Source of the DNA: an uncultured Akkermansia sp.
GTDB taxonomy: Bacteria; Verrucomicrobiota; Verrucomicrobiia; Verrucomicrobiales; Akkermansiaceae
Reading direction: 5' to 3'
Length of the DNA stretch: 8,025 nucleotides
Assembly: GCA_904501975.1 (NCBI GenBank)
Contig: CAJGCZ010000065.1
Span: 1-8,025, forward strand
Below, piece by piece: positions 1 to 6,908 of the stretch. A model generated the notes under the pieces. The model ran no database searches, was not told the DNA's origin, and saw only the letters and a list, made by a program, of their open reading frames with translations. Position 1 is the first letter of the stretch. Each line of letters begins with the position of its first letter. The translations under genes were made by a program, and so were the position numbers.

Positions 1-1506
1 ACCACTCACCAATTCCACTCTGCCAGAGCCCAAAGACAAGGAGTTATCGGCAACAAGCGTACCACCTTCTAGACGGGTGCCACCGCTATAGTCATTGGCT
101 GTAGATATAGTCAATGTACCAACACCCTGCTTGATAAGGGAAGTAGAGCCAGTTAGCTTACCTGTACCGGTGAAATCATAGTCTGCGTCTTCGGCATTAT
201 TTACAGTAACGTGGCTGGGCTCGATATTGCCGACAAGTTCTACCTCTCCGGCGCCGGTAGAGGTAAAGAGGACATTGCGACCTTCGGTGTAATAAGCGGC
301 GTATTCGCCCTCAAACTCGGTGCCGGTGCCCGCATGGGCAGTCCAGCCGGAGGAGGAATCCGGCAAGACGCTAAGAGACTTATCCCCTGACTCCTGCTTC
401 CAAACGGATGATTCACCTGTCCAAGTCAAATCGGAAGCCGAGTACTCTTTCTGCATGTTCACGAGCACCTCGGGAGTATTGATGTATGAAACAGCATCCA
501 TGTACCAATCACTCTTGCCTCCACGCTCCCAAAGCTGCGTGCATGCGGCATCCTTATACAGTCGCACACTGGTAGAATCACCATTCTTTACCTCCTTCAC
601 ATACACCTCTGTCAATTGGTAGGCGGCATCATCTGAGGCGGCGAGCATGAGCGAGGTAACATTGCCGGCAGCGTCCGTCTTAAAGCCATAGCAGGTAAGT
701 GCGGTTGAGGCCTCGGCACTGGAAATACCAATAAAGGCAATTTGACCGGGCGTAGTTTGGGTATAGGTATTATCTTTACCTTCTACGGCGGATAAACCAA
801 AGGCTTTAACTACAGCGGCATCCAGAGTCTCCTGAGACAATGCATCCATCACCACAATAGAATCGGCACCGGATTTGAAGTAAGGCGTATAATAACCGGC
901 CGCAGCACCGGGGGTTTTGAGTTCGGAAAGGCCTTCATCTCCACGGTCTGTATAAGTATGGTCATTGGTCAAATACCAGCGGGCAGCCATCGCAAAGTCG
1001 CCGCCTTCGTTGGTCCAATTATCGTAGAAATACATACCCAGATTTGTAGACTGGGTACCGCCAAGCATTTGCTGATTGGAGGGATTGTAGGTATAGCCGT
1101 AGGGCATTTCCCCTGCTTTTTGACTGAATACGCCGTAGTATGATTGCCAATACTCAATTACGTTGGCCGTTGCATGGTACCAAGATGTCTTCCCATCATC
1201 CGTCAACCCTGCAAAAAGCCCGCTGTGTACATGAGTAGTATCTGTACCCTCAGGTATATAATTATTGAGATTACCCAAGAACTCCGTGCTGCCGGTTGTT
1301 TCAAACAAGGTGCCGGCACCAATGAAGGGTTGCGCCCCGGCCTCTAACCAGAAATAGCCTTGCCCGGAATCGCAGAAACGATTAGATGCGCTAATATCTT
1401 CCGTATCAACGCCGGTGGCAATGAAGGAGGAAGAATAAGCTACCGGGCTCAATGCCAAACAGGCTAACAAAGCAGAACGGAGAGAAAGGGGAAGATGTAA
1501 TTTCAT
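1..1506 (-). CDS. Autotransporter-like surface protein with IdeS/Mac-like (C66) domain lacking its catalytic residues; 3' end outside window
   Basis: Open without a stop from ATG at 1506 to the window edge (502 codons seen). Residues 1-26 look like a Sec signal peptide (basic n-region, core SALLACLALSPVA). Residues about 40-300 resemble an IdeS/Mac (peptidase C66) domain: a DD pair (103-104), then TSWYHATANVIEYWQ (107-121), the place where IdeS has its LLCGAATAGN motif, and later ALTCYGFKTDAAGN (269-282), matching the IdeS region after the catalytic His. By this eye alignment the catalytic Cys is Ser108, His is Thr268 and Asp is Ala290, so activity is doubtful. Residues 360-450 are a Trp/Gly-rich passenger, and about 457-500 match the autotransporter-associated beta-strand repeat (GVGTLTISTANDYSGGT). 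A C-terminal beta-barrel is expected beyond the edge but not seen. The passenger assignment is good; the C66 assignment is moderate and rests on motif order. Confidence 0.8.
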   Translation of the reverse strand, partial: MKLHLPLSLRSALLACLALSPVAYSSSFIATGVDTEDISASNRFCDSGQGYFWLEAGAQPFIGAGTLFETTGSTEFLGNLNNYIPEGTDTTHVHSGLFAGLTDDGKTSWYHATANVIEYWQSYYGVFSQKAGEMPYGYTYNPSNQQMLGGTQSTNLGMYFYDNWTNEGGDFAMAARWYLTNDHTYTDRGDEGLSELKTPGAAAGYYTPYFKSGADSIVVMDALSQETLDAAVVKAFGLSAVEGKDNTYTQTTPGQIAFIGISSAEASTALTCYGFKTDAAGNVTSLMLAASDDAAYQLTEVYVKEVKNGDSTSVRLYKDAACTQLWERGGKSDWYMDAVSYINTPEVLVNMQKEYSASDLTWTGESSVWKQESGDKSLSVLPDSSSGWTAHAGTGTEFEGEYAAYYTEGRNVLFTSTGAGEVELVGNIEPSHVTVNNAEDADYDFTGTGKLTGSTSLIKQGVGTLTISTANDYSGGTRLEGGTLVADNSLSLGSGRVELVSG

Positions 1507-1509
1507 ATG

Positions 1510-1536
1510 TTATAAAAAGGCGGATTCATCCGCCAT
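1510..1536 (-). CDS. Possible 8-codon leader peptide before the autotransporter gene
   Basis: ATG at 1536 is preceded four bases upstream by AGGAG (1541-1545) and encodes MADESAFL before TAA at 1510-1512, in the same frame as the main gene and ending three bases before its ATG. The main ATG has no Shine-Dalgarno of its own. Codons 2-6 coincide with the hairpin at 1519-1534, so a ribosome on the leader would melt it. It exists as RNA only if transcription starts upstream of about 1545, that is from the distal promoter. This may be coincidental. Confidence 0.25.
   Translation of the reverse strand: MADESAFL
1514..1534 (-). terminator. Terminator-like hairpin in the autotransporter 5' leader (possible attenuator)
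   Basis: On the minus strand GGCGGA-TGAA-TCCGCC (1519-1534) forms a six-base-pair GC-rich stem with a four-base loop, followed at once by TTTTT (1514-1518). It sits only seven bases before the ATG at 1506, where an intrinsic terminator would block the gene unless relieved. This arrangement fits attenuation, but the stem is short and function is unproven. Confidence 0.4.
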
Positions 1537-1562
1537 CTTACTCCTATGAATCAGGATGTCAA
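1535..1562 (-). promoter_or_regulatory. Proximal promoter candidate for the autotransporter gene
   Basis: Perfect -35 TTGACA (1557-1562), a 16-base spacer, then TAAGAT (1535-1540, four of six to TATAAT). Transcription would start near 1528, inside the hairpin sequence, giving a leader of about 22 bases that lacks the AGGAG and most of the hairpin. The AGGAG lies within the promoter spacer. Confidence 0.45.
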
Positions 1563-1604
1563 ATTAAAAGTAGAGCTATTACGCATTAAAGTTCAATATT
1601 TAAT

Positions 1605-1631
1605 ATTATATCATTTTAATAGGGATAACAA
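1605..1631 (-). promoter_or_regulatory. Distal promoter candidate for the autotransporter gene
   Basis: Perfect -10 TATAAT (1605-1610) in a very AT-rich stretch, with TTGTTA (1626-1631) 15 bases upstream as a poor, slightly close -35. A transcript from here would carry about 90 bases of leader, including the AGGAG, the short leader reading frame and the terminator-like hairpin. Confidence 0.35.
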
Positions 1632-1640
1632 TCTTTCCCC

Positions 1641-1693
1641 CACAAAAAACCACAACACCGTTGCGCGGAGGGGGCGCAACGGTGTTGTGGTTT
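1641..1693 (-). terminator. Intrinsic terminator of the efflux operon
   Basis: A perfect 20-base inverted repeat (arms 1647-1666 and 1674-1693) with a seven-base loop begins 20 bases after the TAA of the outer-membrane channel gene. On the minus strand the stem runs into TTTTTT (stem end plus 1643-1646). The long stem, U-tract and position make this a confident end for the macA-macB-channel transcript and insulate the autotransporter gene. On the plus strand the stem is followed only by TTTATA, so termination in that direction is less likely. Confidence 0.9.
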
Positions 1694-1713
1694 ATAGGTG
1701 AGGTGTGGTGGTA

Positions 1714-3096
1714 TTACTCCCAGCCGCCGCCGAGGGCGGTGCAGAGGCGGGCAAGAGCCATGCGAATCTGCTGGCGGGTGGAGATAACATTCAGCTCCGA
1801 AGAAAGCCAGGAGCGCTCGGCAGAGGCCACGTTCAGGAAGTTGGAGTGGCCGCTTTCAAACTGCTTCATAGAGAGCTCGGCAGCCTTCTTGTTGGCTTGT
1901 ACCGAGGCTTCGTACTGCGGCAGCTGGTTGGTGAGGCGGGCATAGAGAATGAGGCAATCCTCCACATCGGCAAAGGCGGCCAACACGGCCTTGCGGTAGG
2001 ATTGGCCGGCGCTGCTCTCTGCAATCTCAGCCATCTTCACGTTCTCGTTGAGAGCCGTACGGTTAAAGATGGTGTGGCTTACATTGCCCACCAAGCTCCA
2101 GCCGGCGGTGGAGAAGAAGTGCGCGAAGTCGCTACCGGAGCCGGCGGAGGCGGAGCCGGAGAGGCTGACGGAGGGGAACAAATCTGCCACGGCAATGCCT
2201 ACATTGGCGGTGGCGCGGTGCAGGTTGCACTCTGCCTGAATCACATCCGGGCGGCGGCGCAGCAGCTCAGACGGCATGCCGGTGGGTACGCGCGGAATCT
2301 TGTTGTAGGTGGAGGCGGAGGGCATGGCAAGGTGCACCTTGTCTACCGTGGTGCCCAAAAGGATAGCAAGGGCATTCTCGCAGCTGCGGATGGTTGCCTC
2401 TTGCCCGGGAATCTGGGCACGGGTGGAAAGGATGGTGGAGCGGGATTGCTCTAAATCCAAATTGTGCGAGAAACCGGCCTCTACACGCTGGCTCACAATC
2501 TCGAAGGTGCGTTCCTGGTAGGCCAACTGTTCTTTGGCAATGCGCAGGCTTTCCTTGGCGGAAATCCACTCGAAGTAGGCCGTGGCAACGCTGGAGGCCA
2601 ACGCGGCGCGCGTGGCATTGGCGGCGGCTACGGTAGAGCCGAGGGAGGCCAAGCTGGCCTCAATCTGGCGGCGGGTGGAGCCCCACACATCCGGGCGCCA
2701 AGAGGCGGAAAGGCTTCCGCTCCAACGGCCATGGGAGGTGGAGGTATCGAAGCTGCCGCTGTTGTTGCCGCCCAGGCCCACACTACCGCTGGGCAGCAAG
2801 CCGGCGCGCACGGAGCGCACCTCGGCCTCAGCGCGGTCGATGGACAACACGGCATTAATCATGTCCGGGTTGTTTTCAAAGGCGGTTTTGATGAGCTGAT
2901 CCAGCTGGGGGTCGCCAAAGGAGGCCCACCAGGCAGAGAGGTTGTGCTCCGTAGAGGCCGGGGGCATGTTGTTTACCCATGTGGCGGGGAGCTCGGCAGA
3001 GGCGCCGCCGAAATCCGGCCCCAGAAGGCAGGAGCTGAGCGCCAATGCCCCCAAGGCAGAGAAAAGAAACGGTTTGGTCATGTTGATACGAATCAT
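1714..3096 (-). CDS. TolC-like outer-membrane efflux lipoprotein (NodT/RND OMF family)
   Basis: 460 residues, the usual length for the NodT-type outer-membrane factor family. The N-terminus is a lipoprotein signal: hydrophobic LFSALGALA and a lipobox LSSC with Cys23 as the predicted lipidated residue, followed by LLGPDFGG, a variant of the family's C-x-x-GPD motif. Leu24 rather than Asp after Cys fits export to the outer membrane. LLRRRPD (279-284 core) and GIAVADLFPSVSLSG (300-314) are family hallmarks in the middle, and the C-terminal helical repeat has SMKQFESGHSNFLNV. It should trimerise into a beta-barrel and alpha-helical channel that docks on the adaptor. It starts 13 bases after the permease stop with no Shine-Dalgarno between, so its translation is probably coupled. 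Met6 is an alternative start that keeps the signal. It is the last operon gene, followed by a strong terminator. Confidence 0.93.
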   Translation of the reverse strand: MIRINMTKPFLFSALGALALSSCLLGPDFGGASAELPATWVNNMPPASTEHNLSAWWASFGDPQLDQLIKTAFENNPDMINAVLSIDRAEAEVRSVRAGLLPSGSVGLGGNNSGSFDTSTSHGRWSGSLSASWRPDVWGSTRRQIEASLASLGSTVAAANATRAALASSVATAYFEWISAKESLRIAKEQLAYQERTFEIVSQRVEAGFSHNLDLEQSRSTILSTRAQIPGQEATIRSCENALAILLGTTVDKVHLAMPSASTYNKIPRVPTGMPSELLRRRPDVIQAECNLHRATANVGIAVADLFPSVSLSGSASAGSGSDFAHFFSTAGWSLVGNVSHTIFNRTALNENVKMAEIAESSAGQSYRKAVLAAFADVEDCLILYARLTNQLPQYEASVQANKKAAELSMKQFESGHSNFLNVASAERSWLSSELNVISTRQQIRMALARLCTALGGGWE

Positions 3097-3109
3097 GTGT
3101 TAGGAGTAA

Positions 3110-4477
3110 TTATTCGTGATGCAAGGCATCAATGGGATCAAGTTTAGAGGCTTTCCATGCGGGGTACCAACCGAAGATGATACCGATACCGGCCGCAACG
3201 GAGACGGACAAAATCATAGCCTCGATGGAAGATGCGGTGGGCCAGCCCATCTTGGTGCTCACAAAGACGGAGGCAGCACGGCCAATGCCAATGCCAATTA
3301 GGCCGCCAATGGTGCAAAGCAGGATGGACTCGAGCAAGAACTGCAACATAATATCCATGGGGCGGGCACCCACGGCCATACGCAGGCCGATTTCGCGCGT
3401 ACGCTCCGTTACAGACACCATCATGATATTCATAATACCCACACCGCCTACCACAAGAGAAATCATGGCCACGGCTACAAGCAAGCTGCTGATGGTGGTG
3501 GTGGTATCCGTCATCATCTTCACGAACTGGGAGCGGTCGCGCATGTTGAAGTCATCCAACACGCCGGGCTCCAAATCGTGCTGGCGGCGCAGAATGGGGG
3601 TCATGGCATCCATGGCGGCAGAGGGCTCCTTGCCCTCGTGCACCTGCACAGAGATGGAGTCCACCGTGCGCGTGCGCAACGGGTGCGGGGCATTCGTGTA
3701 GGGTTGAATATCGCAACCCGGGTAGAAATTGATGCCGGAGGTGGAGAAGGTGGAGGTGGAGGACACCGAGGCTGCATTGGCAGCGCCACCCTTGGTGATG
3801 GTGGCAGAGCCGCTGGCACCCATCAAGCGGGTGCGAATCCCCGTCCACGGCAAGATGATGCAGTCGTCTTGGTCATTACCCATACCGTCTGCGCCCTTGC
3901 TCTCCAGCACACCGATAACGGTGAACACGACGTCTTTAATACGAATATCCTGGCCGATGGGGTCGGTACCGGCATAAAGCTCGGTAGCAATGGTGTTGCC
4001 GATGAGGCAAACGCGCGAGGCTTCCTCTACCTGCTTTTTATTGAAGCCGTTACCGCGGGCCACCTTCCATCCTTCGATGGAGAGGTAATGCTCATTACCA
4101 CCCATAATGGATTTGGGGCTCCAGTTTTGGTTGCCCACAATCACCTGCCCGCTGGCGCGCACCACCGGGGAAGCAGCCTTCACAAACTCGGGGCACTCCT
4201 TCATGAGGGCATCGGCATCGTTGGGGTACAGAGAGGCACGCCCGCCCATACCCGTATTAACACCGGCCGTGCTCACCGAGGCACCGGAGATGGTGACTAC
4301 GTTGGTACCCATGGAGGCAAATTGGTCGGACACCTGTTTTTTGGAGCCTTCACCAATTTCCATAATAGCCACCACAGCGGCAATACCAATGACGATACCC
4401 AGCACGGTAAGGGCGGCGCGCATGGGATTGCGCACCAAGCCGCTAAGACAGGTCATGAATAAGGTTGAAAACTTCAT
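3110..4477 (-). CDS. macB: MacB-type ABC transporter permease subunit
   Basis: 455 residues with MacB permease topology: an N-terminal membrane helix (about 21-42, in RNPMRAALTVLGIVIGIAAV), a large periplasmic domain (about 43-325), then three C-terminal helices (about 328-352, 378-400, 420-440) forming the FtsX domain. Diagnostic stretches are GGVGIMNIMMVSVTERTREI (344-363) and the C-terminal GWYPAWKASKLDPIDAL. In Escherichia coli MacB the ATPase and permease are one chain; here they are two proteins, a common arrangement. The ATG overlaps the ATPase stop as ATGA (4474-4477), so translation is coupled and subunits can be made in step. Relative to E. coli MacB there is an extra Ser/Thr/Gly-rich segment of roughly 45-50 residues (about 221-271) in the periplasmic domain. 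LolE/LolC-type or peptide-exporting relatives are possible, but the neighbours favour MacB. Confidence 0.93.
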   Translation of the reverse strand: MKFSTLFMTCLSGLVRNPMRAALTVLGIVIGIAAVVAIMEIGEGSKKQVSDQFASMGTNVVTISGASVSTAGVNTGMGGRASLYPNDADALMKECPEFVKAASPVVRASGQVIVGNQNWSPKSIMGGNEHYLSIEGWKVARGNGFNKKQVEEASRVCLIGNTIATELYAGTDPIGQDIRIKDVVFTVIGVLESKGADGMGNDQDDCIILPWTGIRTRLMGASGSATITKGGAANAASVSSTSTFSTSGINFYPGCDIQPYTNAPHPLRTRTVDSISVQVHEGKEPSAAMDAMTPILRRQHDLEPGVLDDFNMRDRSQFVKMMTDTTTTISSLLVAVAMISLVVGGVGIMNIMMVSVTERTREIGLRMAVGARPMDIMLQFLLESILLCTIGGLIGIGIGRAASVFVSTKMGWPTASSIEAMILSVSVAAGIGIIFGWYPAWKASKLDPIDALHHE

Positions 4478-5181
4478 TTGCTGAGAGTGGCTGAGAGTTC
4501 ATCCGATACACCTTCCAGAATGAGGCCGTCGCACATGTTGATGGCGCGGTCCGTAAAGGCGGCGGTCTTGGGGTCGTGTGTTACGATAATCACGGTAATA
4601 CCCTGCTTGCGGTTGAGGTCGCGGAACATGTTCATTACCTCCACAGAGGTGGTGGAGTCCAAGTTACCCGTGGGCTCATCCGCCAGCAAAATACCGGGGT
4701 TGTTGATGAGGGAGCGGGCAATGGCCACGCGCTGCTGCTGGCCACCGGAGAGCTGCGCCGGGGTGTGGTGCATGCGTTCCGTTAAGCCCACCAAATCAAT
4801 CAACTCCAGGGCGCGCTTGCGTATCTCTTTGGTGCTGCGAGCGGGGTGCGCATAGTACGCGGGCATCATTACATTCTCCAAAGCAGAGGTACGCGGCAGC
4901 AGATTGAAGTTTTGGAACACGAAGCCAATGCGCTGGTTGCGCAGGCGGGCACGCTGGTTGGCGTTAAGGCCGGCCACGTTCTTGCCATCAATCCAATATT
5001 CGCCGCCACTGGGGTGGTCTAAGCAGCCCAGCAGGTTCATCAGGGTTGATTTACCGGAGCCGGAGGCTCCCGTGAGAGACACGAACTCGCCGTCCTCAAT
5101 GCGCAGGGATATCCCTTTGAGCACGGGCAGGTCTATCTCTCCCAGGTGGTAAACCTTGGTGATGTTTTTGAGTTCTATCAC
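4474..5181 (-). CDS. macB: MacB/LolD-type ABC transporter ATP-binding subunit
   Basis: 235 residues with every ABC ATPase motif in order: Walker A GASGSGKST (38-46), Q-loop Gln90 in FVFQNFNLLP, signature LSGGQ (144-148), Walker B ILLADEP (164-170) with catalytic Glu169, D-loop NLDS, and switch His202 in IIVTHD. The segment FVFQNFNLLPRTSALENV is typical of the MacB/LolD/FtsE branch. ATP binding and hydrolysis at the cytoplasmic face drive the permease. The start is GTG at 5181, 34 bases after the adaptor's stop. No good Shine-Dalgarno precedes it, and the N-terminus MIELKNITKVY fits the family with no residues missing. The 3' end overlaps the permease gene by four bases. LolD would look similar by itself; the adaptor and channel genes on either side point to the MacAB-TolC role. 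Confidence 0.95.
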   Translation of the reverse strand: MIELKNITKVYHLGEIDLPVLKGISLRIEDGEFVSLTGASGSGKSTLMNLLGCLDHPSGGEYWIDGKNVAGLNANQRARLRNQRIGFVFQNFNLLPRTSALENVMMPAYYAHPARSTKEIRKRALELIDLVGLTERMHHTPAQLSGGQQQRVAIARSLINNPGILLADEPTGNLDSTTSVEVMNMFRDLNRKQGITVIIVTHDPKTAAFTDRAINMCDGLILEGVSDELSATLSK

Positions 5182-5215
5182 GCTATAAAAATCCGGTTAA
5201 ATTAACACAAGTGCC

Positions 5216-6670
5216 TTACATGCGGGGGCCGGGGCGAGCACCACCGGGAGCTTGGCCGGGCTTGGCATCCACACCACCCGTACCGCGCTGGCGGCGCTCC
5301 GGGCGCTTCATGCCGAAGGGGCTATTGCCGCCCTTGGCAGCAGCTACCTCCTTGGGGGTAAACACGGCAATACCCGTTACCACCTCCAGGCCGTCTTCCA
5401 GCGTTTCGCCGGGCATGGGCTTCACCATGCTGCGCGTGCCGTCGCTCTGGCCGCGCAATACGCGCACAGGAGTGAGCAACTTATCCTTGCCCTGCACCCA
5501 AAGCATGGCGGGCGCAAAGCCTTCTTCCATAGCGGGGCGGGCGGGCGCCTCTGCGCCGGGCTCTGCACCCTCCATAGCGGGGCCACCCATGGCACCTGCG
5601 CGGCGCGGGCCACGCTTCAAGGCATCCACCGCAGAGGGGGCCACATACTGCTCCTCGGGCATAAAATCAAAAGCGGCATCCTGCACCAACAAGCAATCCT
5701 TCACCTCCTTCACAATAAAGTTGGCATTGGCGCTCATGTAAGGCAGCAGCTTGCGGTCGGGGTTTTCAATATCCACCTCAACAATGTACGTTACCACGTT
5801 GGAAGACATGGTGGCATTGGGGCGAATCTTGTTCACCGTTCCCGTAAAGGTCTCATTCGGCAGGGCATCCACCGTGTAGCGCACCTCTTGGCCGGGCTGC
5901 ACCTTGGCAATATCGGCCTCGTTCACGCTCGTCCAAATCTGCATCTTGCTCAGGTCGCGAGCCACCAAGAAGAGCGTACTGGCATTCATGCTGCTCACCA
6001 CCGTTTGGCCTACGTTTACCTGGCGCACCACAACCGTGCCGTCCACCGGAGAGGTAATGCGCGTGTATTTTTCGTTACGCTGCTCGCTCTTCAGCTGCAC
6101 TTTGGCGCTTTCCAGCTGGGCCTTAGCCGTCTCTACTTGGGCCAAGGCACTCGTCAGCGAAGCCTCGGCATTCTCTGCGGCGCTCACATACTGGTCGTAG
6201 TCCATTTGAGAGAGCGCATCGCCCACGCCAAGCTTATTGGCACGCTCCATATCGCGGTCGGCCTTATTCTTGTTCACTCGGGCCTGGGCCACATTAGCCT
6301 CTGCCTGCTTTACACTGGCCTCTGCCTGTTTCACGCTGGCCTCCGCACGCTCTACGGAAAGCTTTACCAACTCGTCATCAATGCGAGCCAGCAACTGGTC
6401 CTTCTTCACCTCGCTGCCGTAGTCAATGCGGTTGCCGTTTACATCGGTACCGAACTCCAAAATTTCGCCCGTTACCTGTGCACCCACATCCACCAGCTCT
6501 ACCGGCTCCAACGTGCCCGTTGCCTGTACCTTCAACACAAAATCTCCGGAAGACACCTTCGTGGTTCGGCAACTCACGATCGTTTCTCCGGTGTCAGAAA
6601 AATAATACCATCCGGCCACTGCACCACCGCAGACTGCCGCACCTACGCCCCATTTAATGATTGCATTCAC
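5216..6670 (-). CDS. macA: MacA-type periplasmic adaptor (membrane fusion protein)
   Basis: 484 residues, against about 370 for E. coli MacA. An N-terminal membrane anchor (WGVGAAVCGGAVAGWYYF, 7-24) is followed by the first half of a lipoyl domain (about 44-98, VQATGTLEPVELVDVGAQVTG), a long alpha-hairpin (about 100-200) with an exact seven-residue repeat (ASVKQAE twice, then a variant), the second lipoyl half (TSPVDGTVVVRQVNVGQTV), a beta-barrel (about 240-325) and a membrane-proximal domain. Adaptors of this family form a hexameric tube joining MacB to TolC. The extra length lies in an Ala/Pro/Met/Glu-rich insert (about 354-389) and a Gly/Pro/Arg-rich tail (about 447-484). GTG at 6670 is chosen because AAGGAG (6683-6688) lies 12 bases upstream and no other in-frame start precedes the anchor. 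First gene of the pump operon. Confidence 0.93.
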   Translation of the reverse strand: MNAIIKWGVGAAVCGGAVAGWYYFSDTGETIVSCRTTKVSSGDFVLKVQATGTLEPVELVDVGAQVTGEILEFGTDVNGNRIDYGSEVKKDQLLARIDDELVKLSVERAEASVKQAEASVKQAEANVAQARVNKNKADRDMERANKLGVGDALSQMDYDQYVSAAENAEASLTSALAQVETAKAQLESAKVQLKSEQRNEKYTRITSPVDGTVVVRQVNVGQTVVSSMNASTLFLVARDLSKMQIWTSVNEADIAKVQPGQEVRYTVDALPNETFTGTVNKIRPNATMSSNVVTYIVEVDIENPDRKLLPYMSANANFIVKEVKDCLLVQDAAFDFMPEEQYVAPSAVDALKRGPRRAGAMGGPAMEGAEPGAEAPARPAMEEGFAPAMLWVQGKDKLLTPVRVLRGQSDGTRSMVKPMPGETLEDGLEVVTGIAVFTPKEVAAAKGGNSPFGMKRPERRQRGTGGVDAKPGQAPGGARPGPRM

Positions 6671-6676
6671 GAGCGA

Positions 6677-6706
6677 ATTTTACTCCTTTCCATTATCATT
6701 TGTCAA
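6677..6706 (-). promoter_or_regulatory. Promoter of the efflux operon
   Basis: Perfect -35 TTGACA (6701-6706), an 18-base spacer, and -10 TAAAAT (6677-6682, five of six to consensus). A start seven bases further on falls at 6670, the G of the GTG, so the mRNA could be leaderless. The AAGGAG at 6683-6688 is inside the spacer and would not then be transcribed. An eight-base palindrome CAAGCTTG (6704-6711) overlaps the -35 box. Confidence 0.6.
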
Positions 6707-6716
6707 GCTTGCTTTG

Positions 6717-6731
6717 CCGTGCATAGCACGG
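6717..6731. promoter_or_regulatory. Possible operator: 6-3-6 inverted repeat upstream of macA
   Basis: CCGTGC-ATA-GCACGG is a perfect six-base inverted repeat with a three-base centre, ten bases upstream of the -35 box and centred near -54 from the predicted start. That suits a dimeric regulator. It is not followed by a T-tract in either direction, so it is not a terminator. No regulator gene is in the window. Confidence 0.35.
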
Positions 6732-6849
6732 CCCGGGCGCGCGAGTAGCACCCGTCCTTACCCTATGGTACGATATTTATTTCCCATTTTCTACACAATT
6801 TTTGATAAAAAATTAAATTTTTATAAGAAAAAACAAGAAAATCAGCCCC

Positions 6850-6869
6850 AAAAGGCGGCAGCAATCGCC
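6850..6869 (-). terminator. Weak terminator candidate after the small secreted protein gene
   Basis: Minus strand GGCG-(8 bases)-CGCC (6854-6869) then TTTT (6850-6853), about 40 bases past the stop codon of the upstream gene. The stem is only four base pairs. A 12-base palindrome GCCGCATGCGGC (6898-6909) also touches the stop codon but lacks a T-tract. Readthrough into the pump operon is possible. Confidence 0.2.
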
Positions 6870-6908
6870 GGTGGGATGGCGTGCTATCAATTCATCCGCC
6901 GCATGCGG

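Noticed and set aside
1524..1534. Eleven-base match ATTCATCCGCC at 1524-1534 and 6890-6900
   Set aside because: The surroundings differ (one a hairpin, one not) and a match this short can occur by chance.
3116..3301. 61-codon plus-strand frame with AGGAG upstream, antisense to the permease 3' end
   Set aside because: The ribosome site is tempting, but the product is low-complexity and it overlaps the FtsX domain of a clear gene.
1705..4462. Long plus-strand frames opposite the channel and permease genes (1705-2454, 2464-3147, 3578-4462)
   Set aside because: Gly/His/Arg-rich shadow translations lying over strongly supported minus-strand genes.
5252..6748. 498-codon open frame on the plus strand antisense to macA
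   Set aside because: It mirrors macA almost exactly; the His/Ala/Leu-rich translation has no domain look. macA has a complete family match, so the antisense frame is a by-product of its codon use.
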